Below the pieces are notes generated by a model. The model saw nothing but the letters and a program-made list of their open reading frames with translations. It was not told the origin of the DNA and searched no databases. Below are positions 36,622-46,543 of a stretch of 64,000 bases of DNA, piece after piece (within the stretch, counting starts at the first letter, position 1; the number at the start of each line of letters is the position of its first letter). The stretch is taken from positions 348,084-412,083 of the forward strand of contig NZ_JACHCG010000003.1 in the NCBI RefSeq assembly GCF_014200595.1, read 5' to 3'. The stretch is from Pedobacter cryoconitis (GTDB lineage Bacteria; Bacteroidota; Bacteroidia; Sphingobacteriales; Sphingobacteriaceae). The position numbers were made by a program, and so were the translations under genes.

Positions 36622-39390
36622 CTATAGCGTTAAACCCACACGAACAAAGAAACGTCTTCCATTTCCGCCCATTTGAACTGCATCAAACGGCCCCGCAGGT
36701 TCATTGTTATAAGCAAATCCTTTTGCCCCTTTAATGTAGCCCAGATCAGGGTGTACGTTAAATATATTATCAGAACCCAGCGTAATCCGGGCAATCTTAT
36801 TCAATTTACAAGAGAAATAAAGATCACTCACTACTTTTCCGTTGTAATTGTACAGATCCGGCAGCGGGCCAGACCCATTATCAGCTGGTACCGTAGGATA
36901 AATACTTGATCCATCACCATATCCATTGATCTCAACTTTTCCAAAGTAAGTAAAACGCAAACCCGCAGTAAAATCCTTATGCCCGTATTCCGGGTTTAAA
37001 GAGAATTTAGCTGATGGTGCGGAAGCCAGAATAAATTTCTTCTCTCTTGAACTCAGGAAAGTTTCCTGCAAAGTCTCCGTTTTTCCCAGAATAGGCGGAT
37101 AATTGACCTTATCAATTGTCATATGCTGAAAGTTTCCCGTAAACAACATCCGGTAACGGTTATCCCCAATAGTTTTATTGTAATCCAGCACCACATCCAA
37201 CCCGCGATTGGTCGTATTCACGGCATTGGCAAAGAATTGCGCCGAACCTACATGTAATGCTTTTAACGCATTGGTAAATGACGGATCAAGAGAAGTATCG
37301 TCCGCACTAAACTGACCTGATAACACTACACGGTCAGTTACCTTGATAATATATCCGTCTACAGTGATACTGAATTCAGGAACTGGCTTGAATGTAAATC
37401 CAAGGCCTGCATTTTTAGATTTCTCCTGTTTCAGATTAGGAATACCTGCTGCCTGCGTGATCGGACTATAATTAGGTGCGATCTTTACTTCAGAGATTAT
37501 AGCGCCCTGAACATTCGTAAAGGTAGAACTATAGTTAATTTGTTGTAAAGATGGTGCACGGAAACCAGTTCCTACCGAACCACGGATATTGAAATTATCC
37601 GTCAATTTATAACGGGTAGCGAATTTAGTACTGAAGTTATAGCCAAAGTCATTGTAATGCTCTAACCTGTTCGCAAAATCAATTAACCATTTTTTAGTAA
37701 TATCAACTTCAAAATCTACGAAACCACCAAATACTTTACGATTAGCATTGACAGCGTCTCCAGGCTGAAAACCTGGGAAACCTTGTGAACCTGCTGCTTT
37801 TACTCCGTTTGGATCATAATTTTTATAAGATGCCTCTTCTCCCGAAAAGATTTTATAGCGTTCGTAACGGTATTCTGCGCCAAAACCAAGGTTAAACCCG
37901 GATAACACTTTATCAAAGTGTTTACTGAAATTCAGGTTAGTTGTATTTTGTAAGAAAGCCGATCCACCATCATCAAAATGTGTTTTATCGGCTCCTAAAG
38001 ATGCATTAAACGTTTTTTCACCATAAAAATGAAAATTATTACTTCCTGTATTATTACTCAGATCCCAATCCCAGGCATCCCCGAAACTCCCTTTCAGACC
38101 ACCGGCAAATGATACATCCGTATTGTGTGTCTCAATTAACGGATTATAATAAGAATCCCCGTTAGGTGTATTAAAGATTATCCCGTCTACCGGAATTAAT
38201 GCACCTGTGCTGGTTGTTGGAAAGCGATCTGGTCTGGCCAGGAAATTTCTTGAAAATGCATAGGCGTCTGATCCTTTATAGCTATATCCACCAAAACTGT
38301 AGAAAGTAGTTTTGGCACTTAATGGGATTTCATTGTTAAAAAAGATAGTCCCATTCTCAGACGAACCATCTCCGTTAGCACGTCTGGCTGTATTTACAGG
38401 CAATGCTTTAGGATCTGATGTGGTAGTATCATGTACCTGTCTGTAAGTTTTTCCACTTTTCGAGTAATCCGCAGTAATATTCAGGAAACCCTCTTTCCCT
38501 ATTTTAAAGCCATAGTTCGCGTCTATATTAACTGCATTTCCATCAATTGATCCACCATGTGGATATTGATTAGCGACTACACTATTTTTACTATTAAATG
38601 TAGGGTCATAGTATCCGGAATAACCAGCATTGATATTAAACTGGTTGACTGTTTTCTTTAGAACAATATTGATTACCCCTGCTATCGCATCAGATCCATA
38701 TTGTGCAGATGCACCATCTCTTAAAATCTCGACCCGCTCAATTGAAGCTGTTGGTATGGTACTCAGATCCACACCCGAGTTACCTCTTCCACGTGTTCCG
38801 AATACCGAAACAAAAGCAGTAGAGTGGCGGCGTTTGCCATTAATCAGAACTAAGGTCTGATCAGGGCCTAATCCCCTTAAAGTACCCAGTTCCACATGAT
38901 CTGCTCCATCAGAACCGGATTGTTTATTATAATTAAATGAAGGTGCTGCATAGTTTAAAATATCGGTAAGCTCCATACGGCCAGTTGTTGCCGCAGATTT
39001 ACTGACATTCACAATATCAACCGGAACAGCTGTTTCCAGTTTTACCCGTCCCGCAGAACGTGTACCAATCAATACGACTTCATTTAACTGGGCAGTATTA
39101 CTCTCTAAAGTTATATCAATTTTTGTGTTGGTTCCTACAGTCGCTGTTACTGCTGTATAGCCGGTATAGCTGAAAATGAGCTGGTCTGCCGGTCCGGCCA
39201 GGATAGAAAATTGTCCGTTTTGGTTAGTGCTTGTACTTAAGGTAGTTCCCTTGACCCGGATAGATACACCCGGGATGATTTCTTTGTTGGCTCCGTCAAT
39301 AACGGTTCCGGTGATGGCTTTTTTTTGTGCCATTACCATTCCTGTACATAGGAATAGCAGTGCAACAACAATTGATAATTGTTTTTTCAT
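36622..39390 (-). CDS. TonB-dependent outer membrane receptor
   Basis: This 922-residue receptor has a signal peptide (residues 1-21, ending VMAQ) and a carboxypeptidase-like regulatory domain (GTVIDGANKEIIPGVSIRVKGT, residues about 25-100). A plug domain follows (about residues 120-235; ERVEILRDGASAQYGSDAIAGVINIVLKK), then a long beta-barrel ending in FFVRVGLTL with the terminal aromatic/hydrophobic strand. It lacks the SusC length and motifs and has no SusD partner of its own. The substrate (iron complex, vitamin or other) cannot be read from the sequence. The gene ends at its own terminator. Confidence 0.92.
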   Translation of the reverse strand: MKKQLSIVVALLFLCTGMVMAQKKAITGTVIDGANKEIIPGVSIRVKGTTLSTSTNQNGQFSILAGPADQLIFSYTGYTAVTATVGTNTKIDITLESNTAQLNEVVLIGTRSAGRVKLETAVPVDIVNVSKSAATTGRMELTDILNYAAPSFNYNKQSGSDGADHVELGTLRGLGPDQTLVLINGKRRHSTAFVSVFGTRGRGNSGVDLSTIPTASIERVEILRDGASAQYGSDAIAGVINIVLKKTVNQFNINAGYSGYYDPTFNSKNSVVANQYPHGGSIDGNAVNIDANYGFKIGKEGFLNITADYSKSGKTYRQVHDTTTSDPKALPVNTARRANGDGSSENGTIFFNNEIPLSAKTTFYSFGGYSYKGSDAYAFSRNFLARPDRFPTTSTGALIPVDGIIFNTPNGDSYYNPLIETHNTDVSFAGGLKGSFGDAWDWDLSNNTGSNNFHFYGEKTFNASLGADKTHFDDGGSAFLQNTTNLNFSKHFDKVLSGFNLGFGAEYRYERYKIFSGEEASYKNYDPNGVKAAGSQGFPGFQPGDAVNANRKVFGGFVDFEVDITKKWLIDFANRLEHYNDFGYNFSTKFATRYKLTDNFNIRGSVGTGFRAPSLQQINYSSTFTNVQGAIISEVKIAPNYSPITQAAGIPNLKQEKSKNAGLGFTFKPVPEFSITVDGYIIKVTDRVVLSGQFSADDTSLDPSFTNALKALHVGSAQFFANAVNTTNRGLDVVLDYNKTIGDNRYRMLFTGNFQHMTIDKVNYPPILGKTETLQETFLSSREKKFILASAPSAKFSLNPEYGHKDFTAGLRFTYFGKVEINGYGDGSSIYPTVPADNGSGPLPDLYNYNGKVVSDLYFSCKLNKIARITLGSDNIFNVHPDLGYIKGAKGFAYNNEPAGPFDAVQMGGNGRRFFVRVGLTL

Positions 39391-39535
39391 AGGTCTTGGT
39401 TGATAGGTTTTGATTGAGGTATTATTTTTATTACATTAATATACACTATTTTTCACCTACAACATTAAAAACCAATATTTTAAACTAAAAAAAGCCAGAA
39501 ATTATTCTTAAAAAACGTTTTTTCTATAAAAACAC

Positions 39536-39566
39536 AAATACCCCCGGGAATTTCCCGGGGGTATTT
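39536..39566 (-). terminator. Terminator after the SusC/SusD operon
   Basis: AAATACCCCCGGGAA pairs with TTCCCGGGGGTATTT, an unusually GC-rich 15-bp inverted repeat with almost no loop. It lies 44 bases after the SusD-like stop codon. Confidence 0.82.
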
Positions 39567-39609
39567 TGATTAATGCACATATAAAGGCATTAATTCACAT
39601 TAAAAGCTT

Positions 39610-41037
39610 TTAGAATTTATCCCAAAACAATTTAGTTGTAGTCAAATCACCACCAATGGCAGCAGCAGCAGCGGTATAGTTAGTACCATTCAACTGTTGC
39701 TCATTCCCTGGATAAGTAAATCTTGTAGGAAAAGCAGATCTTGCACTCACAGGAGCTGTAACTTTAGGAAAATCAAGTCTTCTCATTTCAGTCCAGCCAT
39801 TGAAAGGGCGGCTATATAAAGCAATCCATTTTTGTGTTCCGATTTTTTCTTTCCAGGTTCCTGTAGCTGTTGCATAAGCTACAGCTGGCTGAGCCAGATA
39901 AGTTGCAGCATCTGCTGCTGTGCCACCCCAATAAATAATTGATGCAGTTATTGCATTGTTATAATGGGTTTCAGCACTTCCAGATACAACATATCCTCTT
40001 TCAACCGCTTCAGCTCTATAGAATTCAGTTTCTACATAATCCATTAATAAACTTGGAGCATTAGCTGCGTAAACTTTTGGAGCAGGTAATGAGACTAATG
40101 AAATTGTATTGTTTGCACCAACTTGTCCACCTACATAAGTACCAGCAACTGTTTTAGCAAAAAACTGAGGTAAACGAGGATCGGCAAGTGCTGTAAGTTT
40201 ATTCACTAAATCTTCAGCAGCAACATAATCACCACGGCCACCAGTTACAATATCAACAAACAATGGGTTCTGACTTGGTGCACCCGCTAAATATTGAAAT
40301 GAGCTATTATCCGCAGCAGATGAGATCGCTCCGGCATCCGATGCCTCTACCGCTGCTTTTGCAGAAGCATTGTCCGCATCTGCAATGATCAATCCTTGTT
40401 GCATACGCAAGGTATTCGCATATTTTATCCATTTTGCAATAGACCCTGTATTCAGAATATCCTCTGAAGCTGTAAATCCAGGACTTGTTGTTTTTAATTG
40501 ACTAATATCATTGTTTAACCGTTTTAACAGATCCAGCGAGATAGTTTTAGCATCGTCATATTTAGGAAACAAATTTGCCGGATTTAAAGCGTCAGTATAG
40601 GGTACATTCCCAAATGTATTCACCAGTGTACTAAAAGCAGTAACCTGCATAATATCCAGTATAGCTAATTTATTCGCTTTTTCACCTGGTGTAATTGTAG
40701 CATCAGCACTAATTAACGCAGCAGAATTACTTAAATTCTGAAGCACATCTCTGTACATCGTTCTGAACCAAATCTGAGGAATAGTCCTGGTTGTGAAATC
40801 ATACCTTGCTTCATCCTGGTAAGTGGTCATCGCCCAATGACTAACCGTAAATCTAAATACGTTAACATTTACACTTGCGCTGGTCATCGCATCTGCATAC
40901 GATTTAGTTGCAAAAGCAAATAAACTACCCGGAGGTACTGTTGCAGGCTTCTTAGTTTCTATATTTAAGTCTGTGATATCTTTTTTGCAGGCTGCTAGAC
41001 TAAGCATTCCTATAAAAAATATAATTAGTTTTTTCAT
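39610..41037 (-). CDS. SusD/RagB-like surface lipoprotein
   Basis: This 475-residue protein has a lipoprotein signal with lipobox LSLAAC (Cys17 followed by KKD). The body is the helical SusD-like fold of the shorter SusD-like_2 type (MQQGLIIADADNASAKAAVE, VETEFYRAEAVERGYV, WKEKIGTQKWIALYSRPFNGWTEMRR regions). SusD proteins sit as a lid on their SusC channel and capture glycan or peptide ligands at the cell surface. It starts 17 bases after the SusC stop codon. No glycoside hydrolase or peptidase follows, so the ligand is not indicated by context. Confidence 0.92.
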   Translation of the reverse strand: MKKLIIFFIGMLSLAACKKDITDLNIETKKPATVPPGSLFAFATKSYADAMTSASVNVNVFRFTVSHWAMTTYQDEARYDFTTRTIPQIWFRTMYRDVLQNLSNSAALISADATITPGEKANKLAILDIMQVTAFSTLVNTFGNVPYTDALNPANLFPKYDDAKTISLDLLKRLNNDISQLKTTSPGFTASEDILNTGSIAKWIKYANTLRMQQGLIIADADNASAKAAVEASDAGAISSAADNSSFQYLAGAPSQNPLFVDIVTGGRGDYVAAEDLVNKLTALADPRLPQFFAKTVAGTYVGGQVGANNTISLVSLPAPKVYAANAPSLLMDYVETEFYRAEAVERGYVVSGSAETHYNNAITASIIYWGGTAADAATYLAQPAVAYATATGTWKEKIGTQKWIALYSRPFNGWTEMRRLDFPKVTAPVSARSAFPTRFTYPGNEQQLNGTNYTAAAAAIGGDLTTTKLFWDKF

Positions 41038-41054
41038 CTGAATAGAATTTAATT

Positions 41055-44000
41055 TTAGAATGATAATTTGGCATTGAATCCGATAACTCTTGTGGTAGGA
41101 TAAGCACCACTCTGGAAGCCTTGAGCATTACCTGAAGATAAATTCTCTTCTGGATCTGCATATGGTAGGTTTTTATGAATAATCCATAAGTTTCTTCCAA
41201 AAACAGAAAGATCTACCCCTTTAACTGGGCCCCAATTAGTCAGCATTGATTTTGGTAAGCTATAAGTCAAGGTTGCTTCTCTTAATTTCACATAACCCGC
41301 ATCATAAATAAATTCCGACTGTGGATATCTGCCATTATTTGCATCAATAATTACACGTTTTGTATTTGGCTTACCGTCAGCCGTCACACCTGGCAAAATA
41401 ACACCTCCACTTTTGCTGTCATTCGTAAGTGGACTTCTAACTGGGTTACCCAAATCGTTATTACCAACAGTATTAGGTAATATACCTGTGTAAGTTGCAT
41501 AGAATTGATCTAACGACCATAAATCGCCACCTTTTTTGATATCTATTAAGAAACCTAAAGTAATGCTTTTATATCTGAATTTATTATAGATACCACCCAT
41601 CCAGTCCGGGTTGATGTTTCCAATTACATTATTCGTCGTACTTGTTGATTGATAATAACCATCAGCACCAACAACTTTTTGACCCTGAGCATCATAGACA
41701 TAAGTTTTACCTTGGATTGTTCCAAAAGCCTGACCTAATGTTCCATTTACGCTAATCCCAGCATTGAAAGCTGCGATCTGTACGTTTTTACTGTCATTAT
41801 ATAATTGTTTTACTAAATTCCTGTTTCTGGTCCAGTTTACATTGATAGTCCAGTTAAAATTATCTGTCTTGATTGGAGTACCATAAACAGAAAGCTCAAC
41901 TCCTTTATTTTGAATAGTACCGGCGTTGACGAAAGTATTAGAAAAACCAACAGATGGAGAAACTGCAACCGGAAGGATTTGATTTTTAGTATTCGTTACA
42001 TAATATGATGCATCAAAACCAACACGGTTTTTCAAGAATGCCATCTCCAGACCAAACTCAGTACTTTGTGTTTGCTCAGGCTTTAAATTAATATTATTAG
42101 TTATTTGTGGATAAGAAGTTACAATTGTACTTCCAAATTGGTTTTCAATTTTATAAGAATTTAAGGTACTACCCCATGGCGCATCATTACCCACAGTAGC
42201 ATAGTTAACTCTGAATTTACCCGAAGACAACCAATCTTGTTGTATATGTTTAGAGAATAACCAGCTACCAGCAACAGAGTAATAATTATAGGCATTATTA
42301 CCCGTAGGTAAAGTTGAAGATTTATCTCTTCTGAATGTACCATCAAAAGTTAAAAACTCTTTGTAAGTTAGTGTAGCACCACCAAAATAACCATCAACTT
42401 CTTTAGGCTGATAAGTTTCAATAGGAGCAGCCAGCGTTCCAACAGAGTTAGATATACTATACAAGCCTGGTACAATTAAACCACCATTGGTTGTGTTAAA
42501 AATACTTGTGACTTTACTTTTTCTGATGTTAGTACCTAAAAGTGCTTTAAAGTTCAGATCTTTTGAGATGTTTTTATCAACGTTTGCGATTAAATCATAA
42601 TTTGTCTCATTGAAAGTACGATCCTGACGCGAATAAGATGCAGGACCCTGACTACCTACAGCAATACGCTCTTCCTGATTCTCATTGTAAGCATCTAATG
42701 TTACTCTTCCTAAAATGTTCAACCAATCATTAACTTTATAATTTAATGCTGCATTTCCAAAAATTCTGGTTCTGGTATCAGTTTCAAAATTCTCATATCT
42801 GGTCCAGTAATAATTGTCAGTATACTTCGGAACTAAACCTGCTGCTGTAGACGGATCTGCCCAGTTCCAGGCTATATTCTTCTTATTTCTGAAATATGCA
42901 TCTTTCTGAGCCTGAATATCTACGTTAGTCTGATACCATTGTCTGAAGTTCTGATTCACATTCTGACCACTATAACCTGAACCATATCTGCCCTTACCGT
43001 CAATTTTTGAGAAATTCGCAGATGCAGAAGCAGTTAAACGATCAGTAATCTTATAGGTAGACCCAAAATTCACAATGTTTTTCAGTACTCTACTGTTTGG
43101 TAAAGTTCCTCTCTCATCATTTCTGCTATACCCAAGTTTAATAGTCCCTTTATCTGTTGCTCCATCTAACATTATACTGTTACTGTTAGAAATAGCAGTC
43201 TGATAGAATGATGCAGGACCATTAGCTGCGGCTACCCATGGAGTTTTTTTATGGAAATTAGGAGAAGCAGGATCAAAAGCATCCCATTGATAAACTAATA
43301 AATTAGGATCAAATTTTGCCCCATATGAAGCATCTTCACCAGTTGGCACAACTTTTTCCTTAACACCATTTCCTAATACATCAATTAAAAGGAAACCATC
43401 ACCACTTTCATAGCCTTTTGAATAACCAGCACCGTATTCTTTCTGATAAGTAGGGAATGTTGATTTATCAATCGATCCAATGGATAATCCAGTGTTAATC
43501 GTTATACCCATACCATTTTGTTTTCTGCTTTTGGTTGTAATCATGATTACACCATTTGCACCTCTTGAACCGTATAAAGCACTTGCAGCCGCACCTTTCA
43601 GTACATTCACAGACTCAATATCATCAGGATTGATATCCGCTGCCGCGTTACCATAATCATATCCGCCTTTACCTTTAGTCTGATCCTCTTTGTTATTGTT
43701 AGAGTTATCAACAGGTACACCATCAACTACGAATAAAGCCTGGTTATTACTTGTCAATGATTTATTACCCCTGATCACCACATTTGTAGATCCGCCAATA
43801 GCGTTACCTTGAATAATTTGTAAACCAGAAACCTTTCCAGATAATGCTGAGGCTGCATTCGCTGTTCTGGTCTGAGTTATTTCATCACCCTTAACTTGTT
43901 GCGCTGCATAAGGCAGAGAGTTTTTAGTTCTCAATTGTCCCATTGCAGTTACTACAACTTCATTCAGTTGTTGATTATCCGCTATTAAAGACAAATTAAG

Positions 44001-44267
44001 TGATGAATTAGTACCTACAGTAACCTCTTTAGGTAAATAACCGATAAAAGAGAAGACTAAGACTGCTTTGCTTTCTGCACGGATAGTAAATTTTCCATTT
44101 CCTGCTGTGCTTGTTGCGATTTGTGTTCCTTTGATTTTTACACTTACGCCTGGAAGGGGAAGGCCATCTTCCTGGGCCGTAACTGTGCCACTGATTGTCC
44201 GTTCCTGAGCCATTGCAGATACTGCAACAAACAGAAGTACGAACAAACTTTGTAGAAGTTTTTTCAT
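41055..44267 (-). CDS. SusC/RagA-type TonB-linked outer membrane transporter
   Basis: This 1070-residue protein has a signal peptide (ending AMAQ) and a carboxypeptidase-like regulatory domain (residues about 25-100). The SusC signature lies in the plug (VFVDGVPVDNSNN-like text and NPDDIESVNVLKGAAASALYGSRGANGV). A large beta-barrel follows, ending VIGFNAKLSF. It takes up ligand captured by the partner SusD lipoprotein, using TonB-derived energy. It is the first gene of a SusC-SusD pair with a candidate promoter about 80 bases upstream. No anti-sigma/sigma pair or hybrid regulator is adjacent. Confidence 0.95.
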   Translation of the reverse strand: MKKLLQSLFVLLFVAVSAMAQERTISGTVTAQEDGLPLPGVSVKIKGTQIATSTAGNGKFTIRAESKAVLVFSFIGYLPKEVTVGTNSSLNLSLIADNQQLNEVVVTAMGQLRTKNSLPYAAQQVKGDEITQTRTANAASALSGKVSGLQIIQGNAIGGSTNVVIRGNKSLTSNNQALFVVDGVPVDNSNNNKEDQTKGKGGYDYGNAAADINPDDIESVNVLKGAAASALYGSRGANGVIMITTKSRKQNGMGITINTGLSIGSIDKSTFPTYQKEYGAGYSKGYESGDGFLLIDVLGNGVKEKVVPTGEDASYGAKFDPNLLVYQWDAFDPASPNFHKKTPWVAAANGPASFYQTAISNSNSIMLDGATDKGTIKLGYSRNDERGTLPNSRVLKNIVNFGSTYKITDRLTASASANFSKIDGKGRYGSGYSGQNVNQNFRQWYQTNVDIQAQKDAYFRNKKNIAWNWADPSTAAGLVPKYTDNYYWTRYENFETDTRTRIFGNAALNYKVNDWLNILGRVTLDAYNENQEERIAVGSQGPASYSRQDRTFNETNYDLIANVDKNISKDLNFKALLGTNIRKSKVTSIFNTTNGGLIVPGLYSISNSVGTLAAPIETYQPKEVDGYFGGATLTYKEFLTFDGTFRRDKSSTLPTGNNAYNYYSVAGSWLFSKHIQQDWLSSGKFRVNYATVGNDAPWGSTLNSYKIENQFGSTIVTSYPQITNNINLKPEQTQSTEFGLEMAFLKNRVGFDASYYVTNTKNQILPVAVSPSVGFSNTFVNAGTIQNKGVELSVYGTPIKTDNFNWTINVNWTRNRNLVKQLYNDSKNVQIAAFNAGISVNGTLGQAFGTIQGKTYVYDAQGQKVVGADGYYQSTSTTNNVIGNINPDWMGGIYNKFRYKSITLGFLIDIKKGGDLWSLDQFYATYTGILPNTVGNNDLGNPVRSPLTNDSKSGGVILPGVTADGKPNTKRVIIDANNGRYPQSEFIYDAGYVKLREATLTYSLPKSMLTNWGPVKGVDLSVFGRNLWIIHKNLPYADPEENLSSGNAQGFQSGAYPTTRVIGFNAKLSF

Positions 44268-44343
44268 AATTCTAAATAATTTAGTTAGTTAATTGTTAAT
44301 AATGGTTAATGAGTGGTTGATACTCGTACTGGTTGATAATCAC

Positions 44344-44373
44344 CTAATATAGGGTTTGAAAATGATCTACAAA
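44344..44373 (-). promoter_or_regulatory. Candidate promoter of the SusC/SusD operon
   Basis: On the minus strand TTTG (44373-44370) is followed after 18 bases by TATATTAG (44351-44344), similar to TTTG/TAnnTTTG. The leader to the ATG at 44267 would be about 70 bases and A/T-rich. Confidence 0.4.
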
Positions 44374-44503
44374 ACTTTTTTTTACATTTTTTGACAATTT
44401 AAATCGTTTATGCAAAAAAATATACAACCTAAAGTAGAGGCATATTCTGGTTTTCATTATTAACCTATAATTAATATCAGGAGGCGCATTTTTGAATCCA
44501 AAA

Positions 44504-44520
44504 AGTGCTAAAAAAGCACT
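44504..44520 (-). terminator. Terminator after lptC
   Basis: AGTGCT and AGCACT form a 6-bp stem with an A/T loop, and a short T-run follows on the minus strand. A second inverted repeat (ATTCTTC at 44531-44537, GAAGAAT at 44546-44552) precedes it. The 384-base space between lptC and susC otherwise shows only the susC promoter region. Confidence 0.55.
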
Positions 44521-44651
44521 GAGACAAGCAATTCTTCCAAAATTTGAAGAATGAAATCAGCCACTTTTTTTATCGCAGGAATTCATAACATTTTAGTTAC
44601 AGAGTAAGCTTTGGGAGCTTAACGGAGAATCATTTTCGGAAGGATGCAGGG

Positions 44652-45224
44652 TTATTGCCCTAAATCACCTTTGACATAAGTTTCACCTGACCCTTGTTCA
44701 AAGGCTACAGAGCTGAAATCTTCAGGTGCAGTAAAATTTACCGCATTTAAAACGGTGCCATCAGGCCGGGTAACTATACCTTTTGGAGAGTAATACATTT
44801 TTTTTTGTTGATTCCAGGTCAGCTCTTCTGTATTAAAAGTCAGATCATCACGAACAACAACAACATTTTTCTTGAATATCGTTACCTGTTCAGTTTCTTT
44901 TCTGATCGCATAATCAGAAGTAATAGTTCCTGTAACGTTTTGCTTTGGATCGAAGAAGGTAATTTTCACTCCTTTCGGCATCTCCTGATATTTACTCCCG
45001 GAAGATGGGTTTACCTGATCCAGGATGGGCGCAAACCCTTTGGCTTTAACTACCGCAGAATCGCTGAAAACGATTTCTACCTTTAAAGACCGGTCCTTAC
45101 TGAGTGTAAGTTTTTTAGAGGATATTGTTGCCGCTTTTTTTAAGTCATCCCCATTGCAGGAGCTTAAAAAAAGCGGGACAAAGCACAGTATAACTATACG
45201 GGATAATATACCGGCAATATTCAT
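44652..45224 (-). CDS. lptC: LPS export periplasmic protein LptC
   Basis: This 190-residue lipoprotein-like protein has lipobox FLSSC (Cys23). The LptC fold is indicated by beta strands with VEIVFSDSAVVKAKGFAP, ITSDYAIRKETEQVTIFKKNVVVVRDD, LTFNTEELTWNQQKKMYYSP and TAPEDFSSVAFEQGSG. LptC carries lipopolysaccharide from the LptB2FG transporter to LptA across the periplasm. Gram-negative Bacteroidota often encode it as a lipoprotein near coaX. Its start codon overlaps the stop of the preceding outer membrane protein gene. No lptA or lptB is in the window. Confidence 0.85.
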   Translation of the reverse strand: MNIAGILSRIVILCFVPLFLSSCNGDDLKKAATISSKKLTLSKDRSLKVEIVFSDSAVVKAKGFAPILDQVNPSSGSKYQEMPKGVKITFFDPKQNVTGTITSDYAIRKETEQVTIFKKNVVVVRDDLTFNTEELTWNQQKKMYYSPKGIVTRPDGTVLNAVNFTAPEDFSSVAFEQGSGETYVKGDLGQ

Positions 45225-46543
45225 TAGTCGAATTTAAATCTTTTGAACCAGGTATCATTCAGCGTGAAGCCTAAATGAACACTGATATAGTTTTCCTGAA
45301 GGGTACCACTTTGCATAGTTCCTCTGCGGCCCAGCTCAGTGGTGAAGTTCATTTTATAGAAGGTACCTCTGGTTTGGGAATTTGCCAATGGCAATCCAAG
45401 ACCGAAGGATATCGCCATTTGTTTCACATCCTGATCAGAGATATTGATATAAGTCTTATCATAACTAAAACCTAAACGATAGTCAACTCTTTTAAAATAA
45501 CTATTGATTGAAGTAATATCAGGTGTAATCTGACCACCTACTGATATGCCCTGGCTATTTTGCAAACCCTGGTTCACCCCATTAATAGCATATGAAGACC
45601 ATTTACCTGTTCTGAAATCTGCACCAATCAACCATTTGTTATCTTTTTGCAATGCAATTCCGAAGTTATGTATCAAAGGAAGTTTCAGATTAGATTTTCC
45701 GCTCCCTATAGAATCCACAGTTTCTACAGTTACATTTCCATCTCCTGTACTGCCATCATACAGATACTTACTGGCCATAAAGGTTCTCGTAGAGTTGATG
45801 GTAGAAGCTGATGAACCAGAATAACCAAAAGTCAATAACATTTTTGAGGTTAAACGGATATCATACTGCGCACCATAAGAGAAACTGATACCGCCAACAC
45901 TGTTTTTATTTTGCAGACGGGTAGCAAAAGCACTTGGATCATTTACAAATTCAACACCTTTATCTTCAATCAGGTTTCCGAAAAGGTATTCCATATTGGC
46001 ACCAATTCTAAAATGATCTCCAAAACGGTAACCATAACCGATATAAGCTTTCGATAACCCGCCTTCACCAGTATAAACATTATTTACATCAGAAGTTGAA
46101 GGATTTCCAGGTGTACCTGCAATAGTCTGTTTGTTAGAGAAATTATAGCCCAGCTCTGAATACGGAAGGATACCAAAACTCAATGCAGAGTGCCGGTTTA
46201 CCGGAAAAGCCAAAGCAAGGTGGCTTAAGGTACCATTGAAACTGTTTTCAGCTGCACCATCCTTTTTCAGGTTGGTAAAAGTACCCGCAATACCAACATC
46301 AATAGTCGTCGAAGTGATTCCGGCATAGGATGCAGGATTCTGAATGTTGATGTTGTTATATCCGGTAGGCTTATTAACCGCTGTGGAAATTCCGCCCATC
46401 GCCCTGAACTGAGGGAGTAAGACACCTTTGAGATTTCCGATTCCATATTTAGAATATGGCGACTGGGTAGTAACCTGTGCGTTGACAGAAATGCTGGCCA
46501 GCAGAACTAAAACTGCCGTTATATAATTAATTTTTTTGTACAT
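45224..46543 (-). CDS. Outer membrane beta-barrel protein of unknown function
   Basis: This protein has 439 residues from ATG 46543, which gives a clean signal peptide (MYKKINYITAVLVLLASISVNAQ). The ATG at 46564 adds seven residues. The body reads as alternating amphipathic strands typical of FadL/PorV-like barrels (YGIGNLKGVLLPQFRAMGG, HLALAFPVNRHSALSFGILPYSELGYNF, TYINISDQDVKQMAISFGLGLPL). The start overlaps the coaX stop and the stop overlaps the lptC start, so the three genes are translationally coupled. The exact substrate or role is unknown. Confidence 0.82.
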   Translation of the reverse strand: MYKKINYITAVLVLLASISVNAQVTTQSPYSKYGIGNLKGVLLPQFRAMGGISTAVNKPTGYNNINIQNPASYAGITSTTIDVGIAGTFTNLKKDGAAENSFNGTLSHLALAFPVNRHSALSFGILPYSELGYNFSNKQTIAGTPGNPSTSDVNNVYTGEGGLSKAYIGYGYRFGDHFRIGANMEYLFGNLIEDKGVEFVNDPSAFATRLQNKNSVGGISFSYGAQYDIRLTSKMLLTFGYSGSSASTINSTRTFMASKYLYDGSTGDGNVTVETVDSIGSGKSNLKLPLIHNFGIALQKDNKWLIGADFRTGKWSSYAINGVNQGLQNSQGISVGGQITPDITSINSYFKRVDYRLGFSYDKTYINISDQDVKQMAISFGLGLPLANSQTRGTFYKMNFTTELGRRGTMQSGTLQENYISVHLGFTLNDTWFKRFKFD